Assembly (NCBI GenBank): GCA_022457155.1
Contig: JAJGOT010000198.1
Span: 874,501-938,500, forward strand
Length of the DNA: 64,000 nt
Source of the DNA: Cladopsammia gracilis
Lineage: Eukaryota > Cnidaria > Anthozoa > Scleractinia > Dendrophylliidae
Direction of reading: 5' to 3'
Of the stretch, positions 11,501 to 20,521 are shown piece after piece (the stretch's first letter is position 1; the number at the start of each line of letters is the position of its first letter). A program made the position numbers and the translations under genes. The notes under the pieces were generated by a model. The model worked only from the letters and a program-made list of their open reading frames with translations. It had not been told where the DNA came from and did no database searches.

Positions 11501-12500
11501 TAGTTCACTGTCTGCAATGCATTCACTGAACTCTCGATTGCAAAAGTTCTTGAACTGTTCGTTCAGCTCATGGTCTGTCCTGATAAGATTTGCTGTGCAT
11601 TTTCCTTCTTTACTGTTGGAGCCCAGTGGACCATTGATGGCCAGGCCAAATCGGGTTCTGGTTGCATAAGGTCCACCACCGTCGCTCTGCCTTATCTCCC
11701 TTGGTTCTAATGCTTTGATGTTGTCATTCCCCACGAGCAGACCGACTGGAACATCTAATTCGGACACTTGAATTCCATGTAAGTGGGGCCACCTGTCTAC
11801 ATCTTCTTGCTTTGGGACATCTTCAGCTGACACTGGTAAGGATTTAGCTGAGAAAACTGTGGGCAGTTCAACAAGGTTTTCCTCTTCGTGGTCAAACAAC
11901 TCAAGGCTTACTAAGCTAGTACTCTTTGTGATACCGTTTTCCTTTTCAATAGTCTTTAGGGAGAATTCTGTTTTCTTGCCGTCGAGGCCTAGTTGTTTCA
12001 GGAGTGCTTCGGTACAGAAGGTAGAATTAGATCCTCCATCCAGGAAGGCGCGAGTCACTACAACATTGTCGCTACCTTCAGCTTTCACTTTCACTGGCAC
12101 AACAGCTAATCCGATTCTTGATCTGCTGACCCCAAAGGAACTACATTGTGTCTTCTCGACTTCAGCAAACCCATTGTTCACTCCACTCGTCTCACTTCGA
12201 TGGGTATCTTCTGACCGTTTTTCGCTATTGGCGGGAGGTGGAGGATGCAACATCGTGGCATGTTTTCCTCCACAGTCAGTGCATGCAGCAGGTTTTCTAC
12301 ACTCCCGTATTCGATGACGAGGAATCAGACAATTGAAACGAAGTCCCTTTTTCTTTGCAAATTCTTCTCGCTCGCTGTAAGACCTTTGTTGGAACATCTT
12401 GCATTCTTGTAACACGTGGCTGCTATAGCAAAAGATACACTTGACTGGTCTGAAATGACCCGATTCCTTCCTCTTTTCCACGTGACCGCGCGCCAATTAC
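8587..12500 (-). pseudogene. BEL/Pao LTR-retrotransposon gag-pol remnant
   Basis: One broken polyprotein reads leftward from 12500 to a TGA at 8587. In order it has the BEL-type Cys/His motifs (CIFCYSSHVLQEC, CLIPRHRIREC, CTDCGGKHATMLHPP), an aspartic protease (RAFLDGGSNSTFC), reverse-transcriptase flanks, RNase H, the integrase zinc region and core (HLASGHSGREHVL, GVDFFGPF, RSDNA), and a C-terminal DUF5641 domain (PLGRIIETLPNSDG, VKTKSAILVRP). There are frameshifts near 11040-11080, 10725, 10425-10450 and 9260. At about 11215 the frame passes directly from FVWYL to KSVKTEDTAI, skipping the RT catalytic core, so the copy cannot reverse transcribe. Neither LTR is visible: the 5' side ends just before the Cys/His motifs and the 3' side meets the TIR element at 8519. 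It lies inside the PARP intron, antisense to nothing, in the same direction as the gene. Confidence 0.92.
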
Positions 12501-12693
12501 GTAAAAATAGGCGCGCGGATGACCAATCACAATCGAGAATTTTGTTATTGATACGATTAGTGTTGAATACTGAACATGTGATATATTATCATTTTAAATG
12601 AAATAGCTGTAGCCTTTACAGAAGCTTTATTCCACTGAGGAATCTTATATAAATGAAGGGATTAAACTATGTTTAGCTCTCGAGCTGGAGGTT

Positions 12694-12943
12694 TTTTGCA
12701 GGATTTTGTGTGCATCAAGGACAGTTAATGGGCACTTTGAAGGCTATCTACAATTTCAATACAGCTGTATACTCATGTATACTAGTATAAATTTTTTATT
12801 CTGCTGTAGTTTGAAACTATTTTTGTGTTTTTCTGGTGGTAAACAACATTGGTCGGGTCACATTTGCACTGTATTTGCTATGGTTGAGGCTCCTAATTTG
12901 CATAATTCGTAAATACCGGTATTTCAAAGCGGCTTCATGGTCT
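12694..12943 (-). repeat. Right arm of the 250-bp inverted repeat pair
   Basis: Inverted copy of 6886-7138, from TTTTGCAGGATTTTGTG to GCGGCTTCATGGTCT. The 12501-12693 gap between BEL and this arm has no recognisable content. Confidence 0.85.
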
Positions 12944-13688
12944 CAAAACCACCTGGCCACACAATTTTTTTTTCATGATATTTAAGATGAAGTCTTTATT
13001 GTTCTATGGCAGCAAGGAAATTGCTGTACGACGATCCACTTTTGGTTTAGATGAATTTTTGTGAACCCATTTTTCCTGTTTTATTACAAGCTGTGTAAGT
13101 GGGTTGATAGAAGTTAATGTTTAACTACTTGGAACAATGATATGGAAACTTTTGTAACGTTGTAATAATAACTGGACTTGTACCTGTCAAACAACAGTAT
13201 AATTTAGATCTACGTCAAATTGTGAGTATTGTGAGAAGTTGCCAAAGTTAGGGAAATTCTGCAATTTTCATACTAAAAAAATATCAAATTTGTAAATTGC
13301 TGAAGAAAACATTTTGAGACCAAACGAAATGTGTTTTTAAAGTTACTAGACAAAGTGTAATTCACATGCAAGATTTGAAGAAAATCTGTTTCACGACTAA
13401 TTTTGATTATGAGGATCTTAGGGAGACAGCCACTTAATTAACCTTCATGACATTTTTAGACGCAAAATCCCTTCCAAATATAAGCCGAACCATCTGGAGC
13501 GCAAAACTCCCTCCGATAATATTAGCTCTTCCTCCTCCTCATCCTCCCCCCCCCCCCCCCCCTCCCTCCGAAAATACGCCCACCAAAAAAGGCTTTTGGA
13601 CCAATATAAGCCCAAGGGCTTATTATTGGAATTTTACGGTATATCCCTCAAAGAAGAAAACATACTTGACCAATATAATAATACCCAC
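12944..13688. other. Intron stretch, no gene seen
   Basis: AT-rich intron DNA. A C-run at about 13547-13563 and a GGGCTTATTATTGGAATTTT motif at 13615-13635 are the only notable features. Confidence 0.5.
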
Positions 13689-14021
13689 CGTTTTCCCAGC
13701 AGAAACTCCTGTTAAAACCCTTGTGGTTTATTAACTCGCACTTAGATTCCTTGGTACCGTGAAACAGGCACATTTCGTTGCTTCCCATCCCTCCTGCTTT
13801 GTCCATCCTCTGCTTGGTCACAGCATATGCCCCATAGAGTGTCGGGTTTTGGACTCGTTCTATCTTAGTGATGTTGTTAGGACAAGATTGATGAAATTTA
13901 TCACTAACTTTCTTGTACTCCTGTGCATTCTTTGTAGGATCCAGCCGGAAGAGATGTACAGTTTGTTCTCGCCCACTGGTATCGGTCGGTTGGGAAACCC
14001 AACAATATGAAAATTCGACAT
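13689..14021 (-). CDS. PARP14: PARP14-like gene, exon with N-terminal half of ART catalytic domain
   Basis: The exon begins after the acceptor TTTGTTTGTTTGTTAG and ends at the donor AACG|GTGGGT (exon base 13689). It encodes the start of the PARP catalytic fold: EYKKVSDKFHQSC, then NITKIERVQNPTLYGAYAV, then MCLFHGTKES with the invariant histidine of the NAD site, then GFNRSFCWEN. It enters in phase 2/1 so that the previous exon ending ...LRK plus G gives LRKDVEFSYCW, and leaves in phase 1, matching the exon at 2690. The next exon lies 11 kb away, with a BEL element, a LINE tail and several foldbacks in the intron. Product: a mono-ADP-ribosyltransferase, expected to use NAD+ to modify proteins or nucleic acids in innate and stress responses (family knowledge). 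Confidence 0.92.
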
Positions 14022-14036
14022 CTAACAAACAAACAA

Positions 14037-14103
14037 AATGACATAATCGTCGTCATATAAATGTAGTCAGCAAAATACCACGCTTTTTAATTTTCTTCAA
14101 TTA
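14037..14103. repeat. Intronic direct repeat upstream of catalytic exon
   Basis: ATAATCGTCGTCATATAAAT through CAGCAAAATACCACG and TTTTCTTCAATTA matches 14849-14925 in the same orientation. Both copies sit just upstream, on the coding strand, of a PARP exon acceptor. Confidence 0.75.
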
Positions 14104-14374
14104 AGTCGTTACTTGGCTCTTTAAGGTTACGTTAAAGAAAGACCTACAAATTCTGTATGCTGCACGTGACTCATATTCGATCTGAAAGAAAATCTGAAGT
14201 TAGTTCCTCCAGAACTAAAAAAAGATCAAAAGAAAATTGCCATTATATATTTTCTAGTCTTTCATATGGTTTTGAGATATTTTTTTGTTGTATTTAAGGC
14301 AATAATTAGTCAACAGAAACTGAGCTATAATTGTGTAGGCAGTCAACAAAAATCTTGTCGATCCGTCCGTGTAC

Positions 14375-14827
14375 CTTTGCGAAGGTCAATTCTTCGAATT
14401 TCAGACACATTTCCATATTCGTCCTCTTGAGTCATGGCATCAAAATCGATTTCGTATTCTTCTTCACCCATCGTGATTTTGACACTTGGTCTTTTCTGCT
14501 GGTAAGCAAGCTCAATTTGTGCGTTTGTCTCGCCCTCATAGCCTTCAAACTTCATGTTATCGTCATATTTCCACTGTATGTCCTTTGACAACATTTCAGC
14601 GTGGCTTCGTTCGTGTTCGTCCTTTTTCACTTCGTAAAGAATTTCGTGGATATCTCCAAATATTTGGAGAATATCTTCATACTGTCCATCCAACACAATG
14701 CGTTCCACTTCTTTCTCCACAGTTACCTCTACACTGTATAGAAGCTCAAGGGTGTGGATTCTACGCATGTGGTCCAGTGTTAAACTTGCGATAGCCTCAT
14801 GTTCGATCACCTTCTGCTTGCAGTATT
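14375..14827 (-). CDS. PARP14: PARP14-like gene, exon with KH-like region and WWE domain
   Basis: The frame starts near the acceptor ATGATGAAG|AATACTGC (14827; CAAGCAG|AAGG a few codons on is an alternative) and ends at the donor GCAAAG|GTACAC (14375). The first part (EHEAIASLTLDHMRRI ... VTVEKEVERIVLDGQYEDIL) looks like the KH-like segment that precedes WWE in PARP14 proteins. Then comes a WWE domain: DIQWKYDDNMKFEGY, AQIELAYQQKRPSVKI, EYEIDFDAMTQEDEYGN, SEIRRI. WWE domains bind ADP-ribose-containing ligands. It splices in phase to the exon at 14021. Any macrodomain exons expected further upstream were not found between here and 20 kb, so they are either beyond large introns, lost, or absent in this paralogue. 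Confidence 0.88.
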
Positions 14828-14848
14828 CTTCATCATACCAAACAAAAA

Positions 14849-14925
14849 ATATAATCATCGTCATATAAATGTAGACAGCACAATACCACGCACGCCATTT
14901 TACTAATTTTCTTCAATAAAGGGGC
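14849..14925. repeat. Intronic direct repeat upstream of WWE exon
   Basis: Second copy of the 14037-14103 sequence, with CAGCACAATACCACG and a 10-base insertion. From 14926 to 15501 no gene is visible. Confidence 0.75.
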
Positions 14926-15505
14926 TATATCATCAAATATGTCATGTAGGCTAAGAATCGCCGTGGAATCGGGCAAAATCCTTCAATTTTGTCGTGCTCT
15001 GTACTCCGAAAGGTCTCAGATTTTTCAAACATGTAAACAATCTATTCGTCTTGATTTCGCTTCGGTTATTTCCCCGATTCTATAAGCATACGCCTCGGTA
15101 CATGCCAGTATCTCAATGTCTAGAAGTTCCATACGTTAATTGAAGGTTCTTCTCCGGTACAACCCAGATGCTGATTGCTGTGGAATTGAGTTTTCAGAGT
15201 TTTCTCGCTTCTAAGAAAGTAGTGTGCTTTCAATGCTCTATAAACGGTTAGGTGCCTGATTTTGGTATCATTTTAGTAGTTGTTTTCATCTGTTTTGAAT
15301 CAAGTCCAGCAATTTCCATTGCTCGCTCTCGAGGGAACAAAAAAACTATAAATGGCAATAACAAATTACAAAGCGAAGTTTCTAAGCCGACTAGTAGGTT
15401 TTTATACTGAAGCGTGCTATTTTTTGTCAACAGTGAGACAAACAAATTTTATTCATAACGCTCAACAACCAGATAATAACATGATGAGAACAAGAGCTAT
15501 TTTAA

Positions 15506-16171
15506 GGTGATTCCCTAGAAATAAAAGTTGACATAAGATTTTCTTTAAACTTTCCTTGATTGTTTCCCACCATATAGTGGTCCGAAATCTGCAATAAAAA
15601 ATATAGGTCACCGAGCTCATTTAGGAGATATAATTGTCTCAAGTTAACCTTTAAATCCTTGCAATTGCACTTATCAAGCGCACGTTTATTCCATCAGCTC
15701 ACACTAGGTTTCGCAGGGACAGGAAGCACAGCTTTAAAGTAATTCTTGAAATAACAAAATAGATGTAATGTATTGACCAAATGGAACAATTTGATGTTTG
15801 TTTTAAATCGCAGGCACACATCCTGAAAAGGTATCAACTAAAAATATTCGTCGGGTGCGTGATCTCGAGGATATAATTTTGTGTCCACGTAGCGATGGCT
15901 ACGTATGCTTTCTTCGGGATAACTTTTTTTTCTGACATATTTTTTTTTTAAAGTTTAACAGCACAAAGAGGAGGACAAAAAGAATGAAATTATGCAAAAA
16001 AAAGATAGGTCACCGAGCTCGTTTAGAAGAAAACAACCGATTATTTACTAAGAGAACTGAATCCTCAAAGGAAAACCTATTACTTCGAAGTGCGCGCGCG
16101 CCCGTGCACGCGCAAATGACGCAAGATATTATGCGCAGTAGTGATGCGCAGTGCAATACTAGGGAATCACG
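15506..16171. mobile_element. TTAA-flanked MITE (piggyBac-type target site)
   Basis: GGTGATTCCCTAG at 15506 and CTAGGGAATCACG ending at 16171 form 13-bp inverted ends with one mismatch at the tip, each flanked by TTAA (15502-15505 and 16172-16175). Inside, AGGTCACCGAGCTC(A/G)TTTAG occurs twice (about 15605 and 16008). There is no transposase. TTAA duplication is characteristic of piggyBac, but the tips are not its usual CC start. Confidence 0.7.
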
Positions 16172-16175
16172 TTAA

Positions 16176-17171
16176 TTAAAGATACAAAGCTCACAACTGT
16201 CACAAAAATCATATATTTTGCCTTCACTACGCAACCGAACACACTCAAAGGTTGAGGCATGGGCGCGTTGGTCAGCCAGGCCCACGATACATTTTATTAT
16301 CGACAAAGGACTATCATATTACAATATTACTATAATATACTATACCATAATATTACAATAACTCTAAGCGCACCAGAGCCGGACACGTAAACCCCAAAAA
16401 ACCAACTATTGGAAAAACTAGGGACCGTGCACCCCCGACCTATGCAGTGGTGCTACCTTTGGGGTTTTAAGGTGTTTTTAACTAAGAAACAAACGACTAA
16501 AAGATGCGGCTAAAACTGCCGATAACAAATCTTAAGGTATTACAATAAACAACTAAGACGAAAGTTAACTTGTTTGAACAGTACTAAAGGCGGCGAGGCT
16601 GACCGTAGAATGATACAAATCTATCAACGAACACTTTTCAAACTCACGAACCGTGAGCCCCTGCGCACTACACTAGTACCCGGTTCTCTGCTCCGTGTCG
16701 GCAAAATATTAATTTATGTCAATACCGATTATCACAAATTACATTTTTATTCCTTGTAATGAGTCAGCAAAAACGATCCAGTTGAATTCTTAGATGGGCA
16801 GGCTAAATATATCTGCGTTCGCCTGGTACAGCCGGTCAGTGAATCAGTTGCTACAAGACATACAGCGATTGATACAACATCGCGAAGAAGCGACTCGGTA
16901 TTTAGGTGAACACTTCCCAAATAAGGCAGATAACCATAGCAAAATCAAGTTAGAGCATTCAAAACACACCAGAACGGTGCTAGAAGTAAAGAAAATCTGA
17001 TAACCTCTTGATTGATTCCACAGAGATCCAGCAACTAGGTTGGCCCGGAGAAGAACCTTCGTCCATGCTAAACTGATTGCCACAACGTACTTCTAGACAT
17101 TGAGCCGTATGATTCCATAATCGCTAAAATAACCGAAACTAATTAAAGACAAATAGATAATTTACACGTGT
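16176..17171. other. No gene seen
   Basis: AT-rich, with a TATAATATTACAAT-rich tract at about 16318-16370. Short open frames lack recognisable domains and splice borders. Confidence 0.45.
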
Positions 17172-17336
17172 GAACAATTTGAGACATTTCGTAGTACAAA
17201 GCATCCCACGATTGAATGGATTGTGCCCGGATTTCCACGGCGATGGCGTAAACTTGAATAACGGCGGCCCGACGTTTTTCAAGATTGTAAGCTTGCGTGA
17301 CACTTCGTGTCATTCCACTGAAATAAAACTTATAAC
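17172..17336 (-). CDS. Candidate unassigned exon
   Basis: A minus-strand segment bounded by a good acceptor (TTTATTTCAG) and a possible donor (CACGT|GTAAAT) encodes MTRSVTQAYNLEKRRAAVIQ-type sequence ending WDALYYEMSQIVHT. Codon content looks protein-like and different from its AT-rich surroundings. It lies about 2.3 kb upstream of the WWE exon on the same strand, so it could be an earlier PARP exon, but I do not recognise a domain. It may also be chance or part of a repeat. Confidence 0.3.
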
Positions 17337-17987
17337 AGGTTTGCATTCATACTTTGCCCATTGTTTTTTTTTTTTTTATCTAAGGGAACAAAAATTTGGA
17401 AATAAAAAAGGAGGTTCCCAGAATTCGTTTAGGAGGACCTTGTATATACACCATTTTTTATGATTTTCCTTGTTTATCTTTGCCTAGTTTACAGTGTATA
17501 GCAGTTGTTTATTAACACCCAAAAATTAGGAAAACAGGTGAAAATGCCAAACATGAAAAGAGATGTCTCAGGAGCTACACCTCGGCAAACTTTTCAAAGT
17601 GTTTTGCGAACAACAGATTTGACGCTGAAGTAAATATTATTCAAAATTGGTTGCCATGGCTACCCAAATTGAATAATTAAAATATTTCCTGTTCGTCTTT
17701 TTTGTCATTTTTTCCTTTTTTAAGACAATAGAAAAGTGCCTATTTCTTATTTATAAAACGTTTGAAAGTGACAAAGTCAAATGAAACAAGAAATCAAATT
17801 CTCCTGTGAGACAACCCGTAAATAAGAAATTCTCTACACATCGCTGGCTCATATTTGAGCTATGAGCGACCCTTCCATGCAATAAAAGGCTCCTATGGGC
17901 CAACTCGCGAATATGAAACGTTCTATATGAAAGATTCTACGCCAAATGTGCACAGGCCGAAGAACGACCCGACGGAGTACTTCGGTA

Positions 17988-18868
17988 CAGTCAACTCTCT
18001 CGTAAGCGGACACCATCGGGAATTAAAAGAAGTGTCCGTTAGCAGAGCTGTCCGCTTACGAGAATTATTCCGATAAGCGGACACCAAACAAAAATAGGGT
18101 GGATGTCCGCTTACGGGAGAGTTATGCGGCTGCCGTAGTAAGGCTTAATTTAGAAGATTGCAGTCTTGAAACCACAGCCAAGAAATACGCTAACACAGTT
18201 ACTGGATTAGATGAGATACTTGGCCACATTCCTTTGAGGATGACTGATTTGTCACCAAGTTTTTAAAGCGTGGAACAAACAAAGGGAAAGTCACCATAAT
18301 GGGTAAACGTGTCAACAGAGGAGCTGGGTACGGCCTGGAAATTTCTTGTAAATATTTTTTATGCTGATGTTGAAAAATCTTTACCATGGCTCAAGTGCAA
18401 GCTTGATTATCTGTTCGGAACAGTCACTGATTGAAAAAAGAAACAAGAAAGAAAGTAGACCATGACGAACGTGGCAATGTAGGTGACACTACAAATGTTA
18501 CGTCGGACTCTTGTTAATGTCTGAACGGACAGCTTACTTTACCGAGGACAAATGGAGATTTGACAAAACCGATCCCCACTGTTCTGTTGCTCTGTCAAAG
18601 GTCATATTTATGTCGATTTAATGTAAATTAAAGACAAATTTTCATGGAGTGTCCGCTTACAAGAGAGAGCGTAAAAAAAGAAACATCCAATTTTCATTTT
18701 CAAAAGTGTCCGCATTCGCTTACGAGAGAGTATCTGCTTACGGGAATGTGTAAATACAGAGTTTGACTGGGAGGTAAAACGAGGATTTGAAAATGGTCGT
18801 TTTTATACTAGAGATGCATTATCCGTCTGGACGAACTTGGGCAAACATTTGTAGTTCGTCTGGTTATG

Positions 18869-18910
<42 letters not shown>

Positions 18911-19165
18911 AGACGAACTATCTTTCGTAGTGCGTCGTTCAAGACGCATTTCGAAAGATAGTTTGTTTGAATGTTTGCCCAAGTTCGTCCACACGGATAA
19001 TGCGTCTCTAGTTGTTTTTCCCGTCTTTACACTAGACGCATAACATGACAGACGCATTATATTATTCGTCTGGACGGATAATGCGTCCCTAGTATAAAAA
19101 CGGCCAATGCGTCCGAAAGTAGAGATGTCCGCTTACGAGTGTGTCCATTAGCGGAGAGTTGACTG
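17988..19165. mobile_element. Tigger/pogo-like non-autonomous element with TA target duplication
   Basis: CAGTCAACTCTC at 17988 and GAGAGTTGACTG ending at 19165 are inverted ends, each next to TA, as in Tc1/mariner-pogo elements. The sub-terminal motif GTCCGCTTACGAGAG recurs in both orientations at about 18000, 18045, 18105, 18650, 18710 and 19130, so several partial copies are nested. No transposase ORF survives. Confidence 0.75.
18795..19105. repeat. Nested foldback element (GACGCATTATCCGTC family)
   Basis: GGTCGTTTTTATACTAGAGA at 18795 is mirrored by CTAGTATAAAAACGGCC ending at 19105, inside the Tigger-like element. The interior repeats GACGCATTATCCGTC(T)(G)GACGAAC in alternating orientation. 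A relative with CGTCTGGACGGACAAGTCGTC-type units is at 60130-60760. Confidence 0.75.
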
Positions 19166-19649
19166 TATTTATTTTGTGAATAGAAAATAAGTTCCGTAAA
19201 GGAGTATCAAATGATTTTGCTTTACTCGATCGCAAATGTAAGTTGAATATTCCAGCGAGTCAAGTCTCGAGTCTGAGATGGGAAAATAATCCTTATTTTG
19301 CTGTAGCCATAATTGCTGCTAGCGATGGAACGATATTACAAATTAAGTTTGCGGCAAACATTTAAGATCAATAATAAATTGCCAGGCTTATCTAGCCGGA
19401 ATCCGAAATTGTATATAATTTGCATATATCGACATATAACTGCCAGCATGTCATTTGAACCTTCTACCGCGAGCTGACGAGGGGCCGCAGTTGCAGTAGC
19501 TTATGTTTTTTTTTTTATAAACACGGTTCGATATATATATTTTTTTAATTGACCGACTTAAAACGCAAAGTGAAAAAAAAACAGTACATCACTTTACAAT
19601 GTCCAGTTCGGGGAAAAAAGAAAGAAAAGAAAAGAAAAGAAAAAGAAAA

Positions 19650-19717
19650 AAACCTCCAGCCAGGATTCGAACCCGTTTCATTTGCGTGGAGGAGCAGCGC
19701 TTTACCAATTGAGCTTT
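19650..19717 (-). ncRNA. tRNA-derived sequence (SINE head or pseudo-tRNA)
   Basis: On the minus strand AGCTCAATTGGTAAAGCGC (A box, D-arm) is followed at normal spacing by CGGGTTCGAATCCTGG (B box, T-arm). Flanks are A-rich. The acceptor stem is poor. Confidence 0.6.
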
Positions 19718-19817
19718 TTTATTTATGGCGGTCCGATGGGCGAAGTGCAATTCCCAAAGGTCAAAATAAAGTTAGAAAAAACAGAAGGGGAAAAACCGCC
19801 AAAATAAGGGGGCACGC

Positions 19818-19870
19818 CAAAGTCGCCAGGGAGTCGAACCTCGCCTCACCAAGAAGACAAGGATACGGGC
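19818..19870 (-). ncRNA. Partial tRNA-derived sequence
   Basis: The minus strand has GCGAGGTTCGACTCCCTGGC, a good T-arm/B box, preceded by an anticodon-arm-like CTTGTCTTCTTGGTGAG. A clear A box is not seen. Confidence 0.4.
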
Positions 19871-20521
19871 TAAAGTACAATTTGGTACAAACGGAATTTG
19901 GAAAAAATGGTTCAAATACAATTTGGTAAAAACCGGGTAAGATACAATTGGGAAACATGCAATTTAATAAACTTTGGGAGGGGGGGGGGAGGGGCCGTTT
20001 TACCCAGTACTTTCACTGAAGGCGACCGCGCTCACAGAGAAAAGGCAGAAAATACAAGGTAAAGTAAGCTGGGGAAGAGTGGCTCGCGCAGTACTGCAAA
20101 TAAAGGCGACCGCACTCACCGGGAAAAAAACACTCTGAATAGTACCAAATACCGCATTTAAGCCCCACTGATGTAAAATGTAGAGGCAACGCAGCGCGTA
20201 AGAGAGCCAAAACGTTTGAAAAACAAGGGCAGATAGAAAGAGGGGCATGACCTTAAGAAGAAGCTTCGGAGAAAGAGGGGCGCACAAAAACGATGATCGT
20301 TTCGTTGCCGTCAAACCAAAAACTTTAAAACGTTACGGATGTAAACAAAAACTTGGGAAACGTCACAACGTAACTCATCTGAACTAAACCCAAACAGCAA
20401 ATGGCGCACTTCGAATTCCAAGTAAGGATTTTTTTTTAATAGGTTGCTAAGCATGAACGAAGCTTGACGTGTTCACAAGCGCTTCGCTCTTATCCATCAT
20501 TTTATGGCTTTTTAATCGCCT

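Larger units (their letters stand above)
19166..20521. other. Repeat-rich spacer before LINE ORF1
   Basis: Contains two tRNA-like remnants on the minus strand (see separate entries), degenerate GGTACAATTTGGTA repeats at about 19876-19960, a G-run at 19977-19990, and two copies of AAGGCGACCGC(G/A)CTCAC near 20019 and 20103. The last few hundred bases may be the 5' UTR of the LINE. Confidence 0.45.

Noticed and set aside
14331..14794. Plus-strand frames opposite the WWE exon
   Set aside because: Antisense shadows of a well-supported PARP exon with matching splice phases.
19650..19870. Functional tRNA genes on the minus strand
   Set aside because: A and B boxes are good but acceptor stems do not pair and context is repeat-rich; treated as tRNA-derived remnants.
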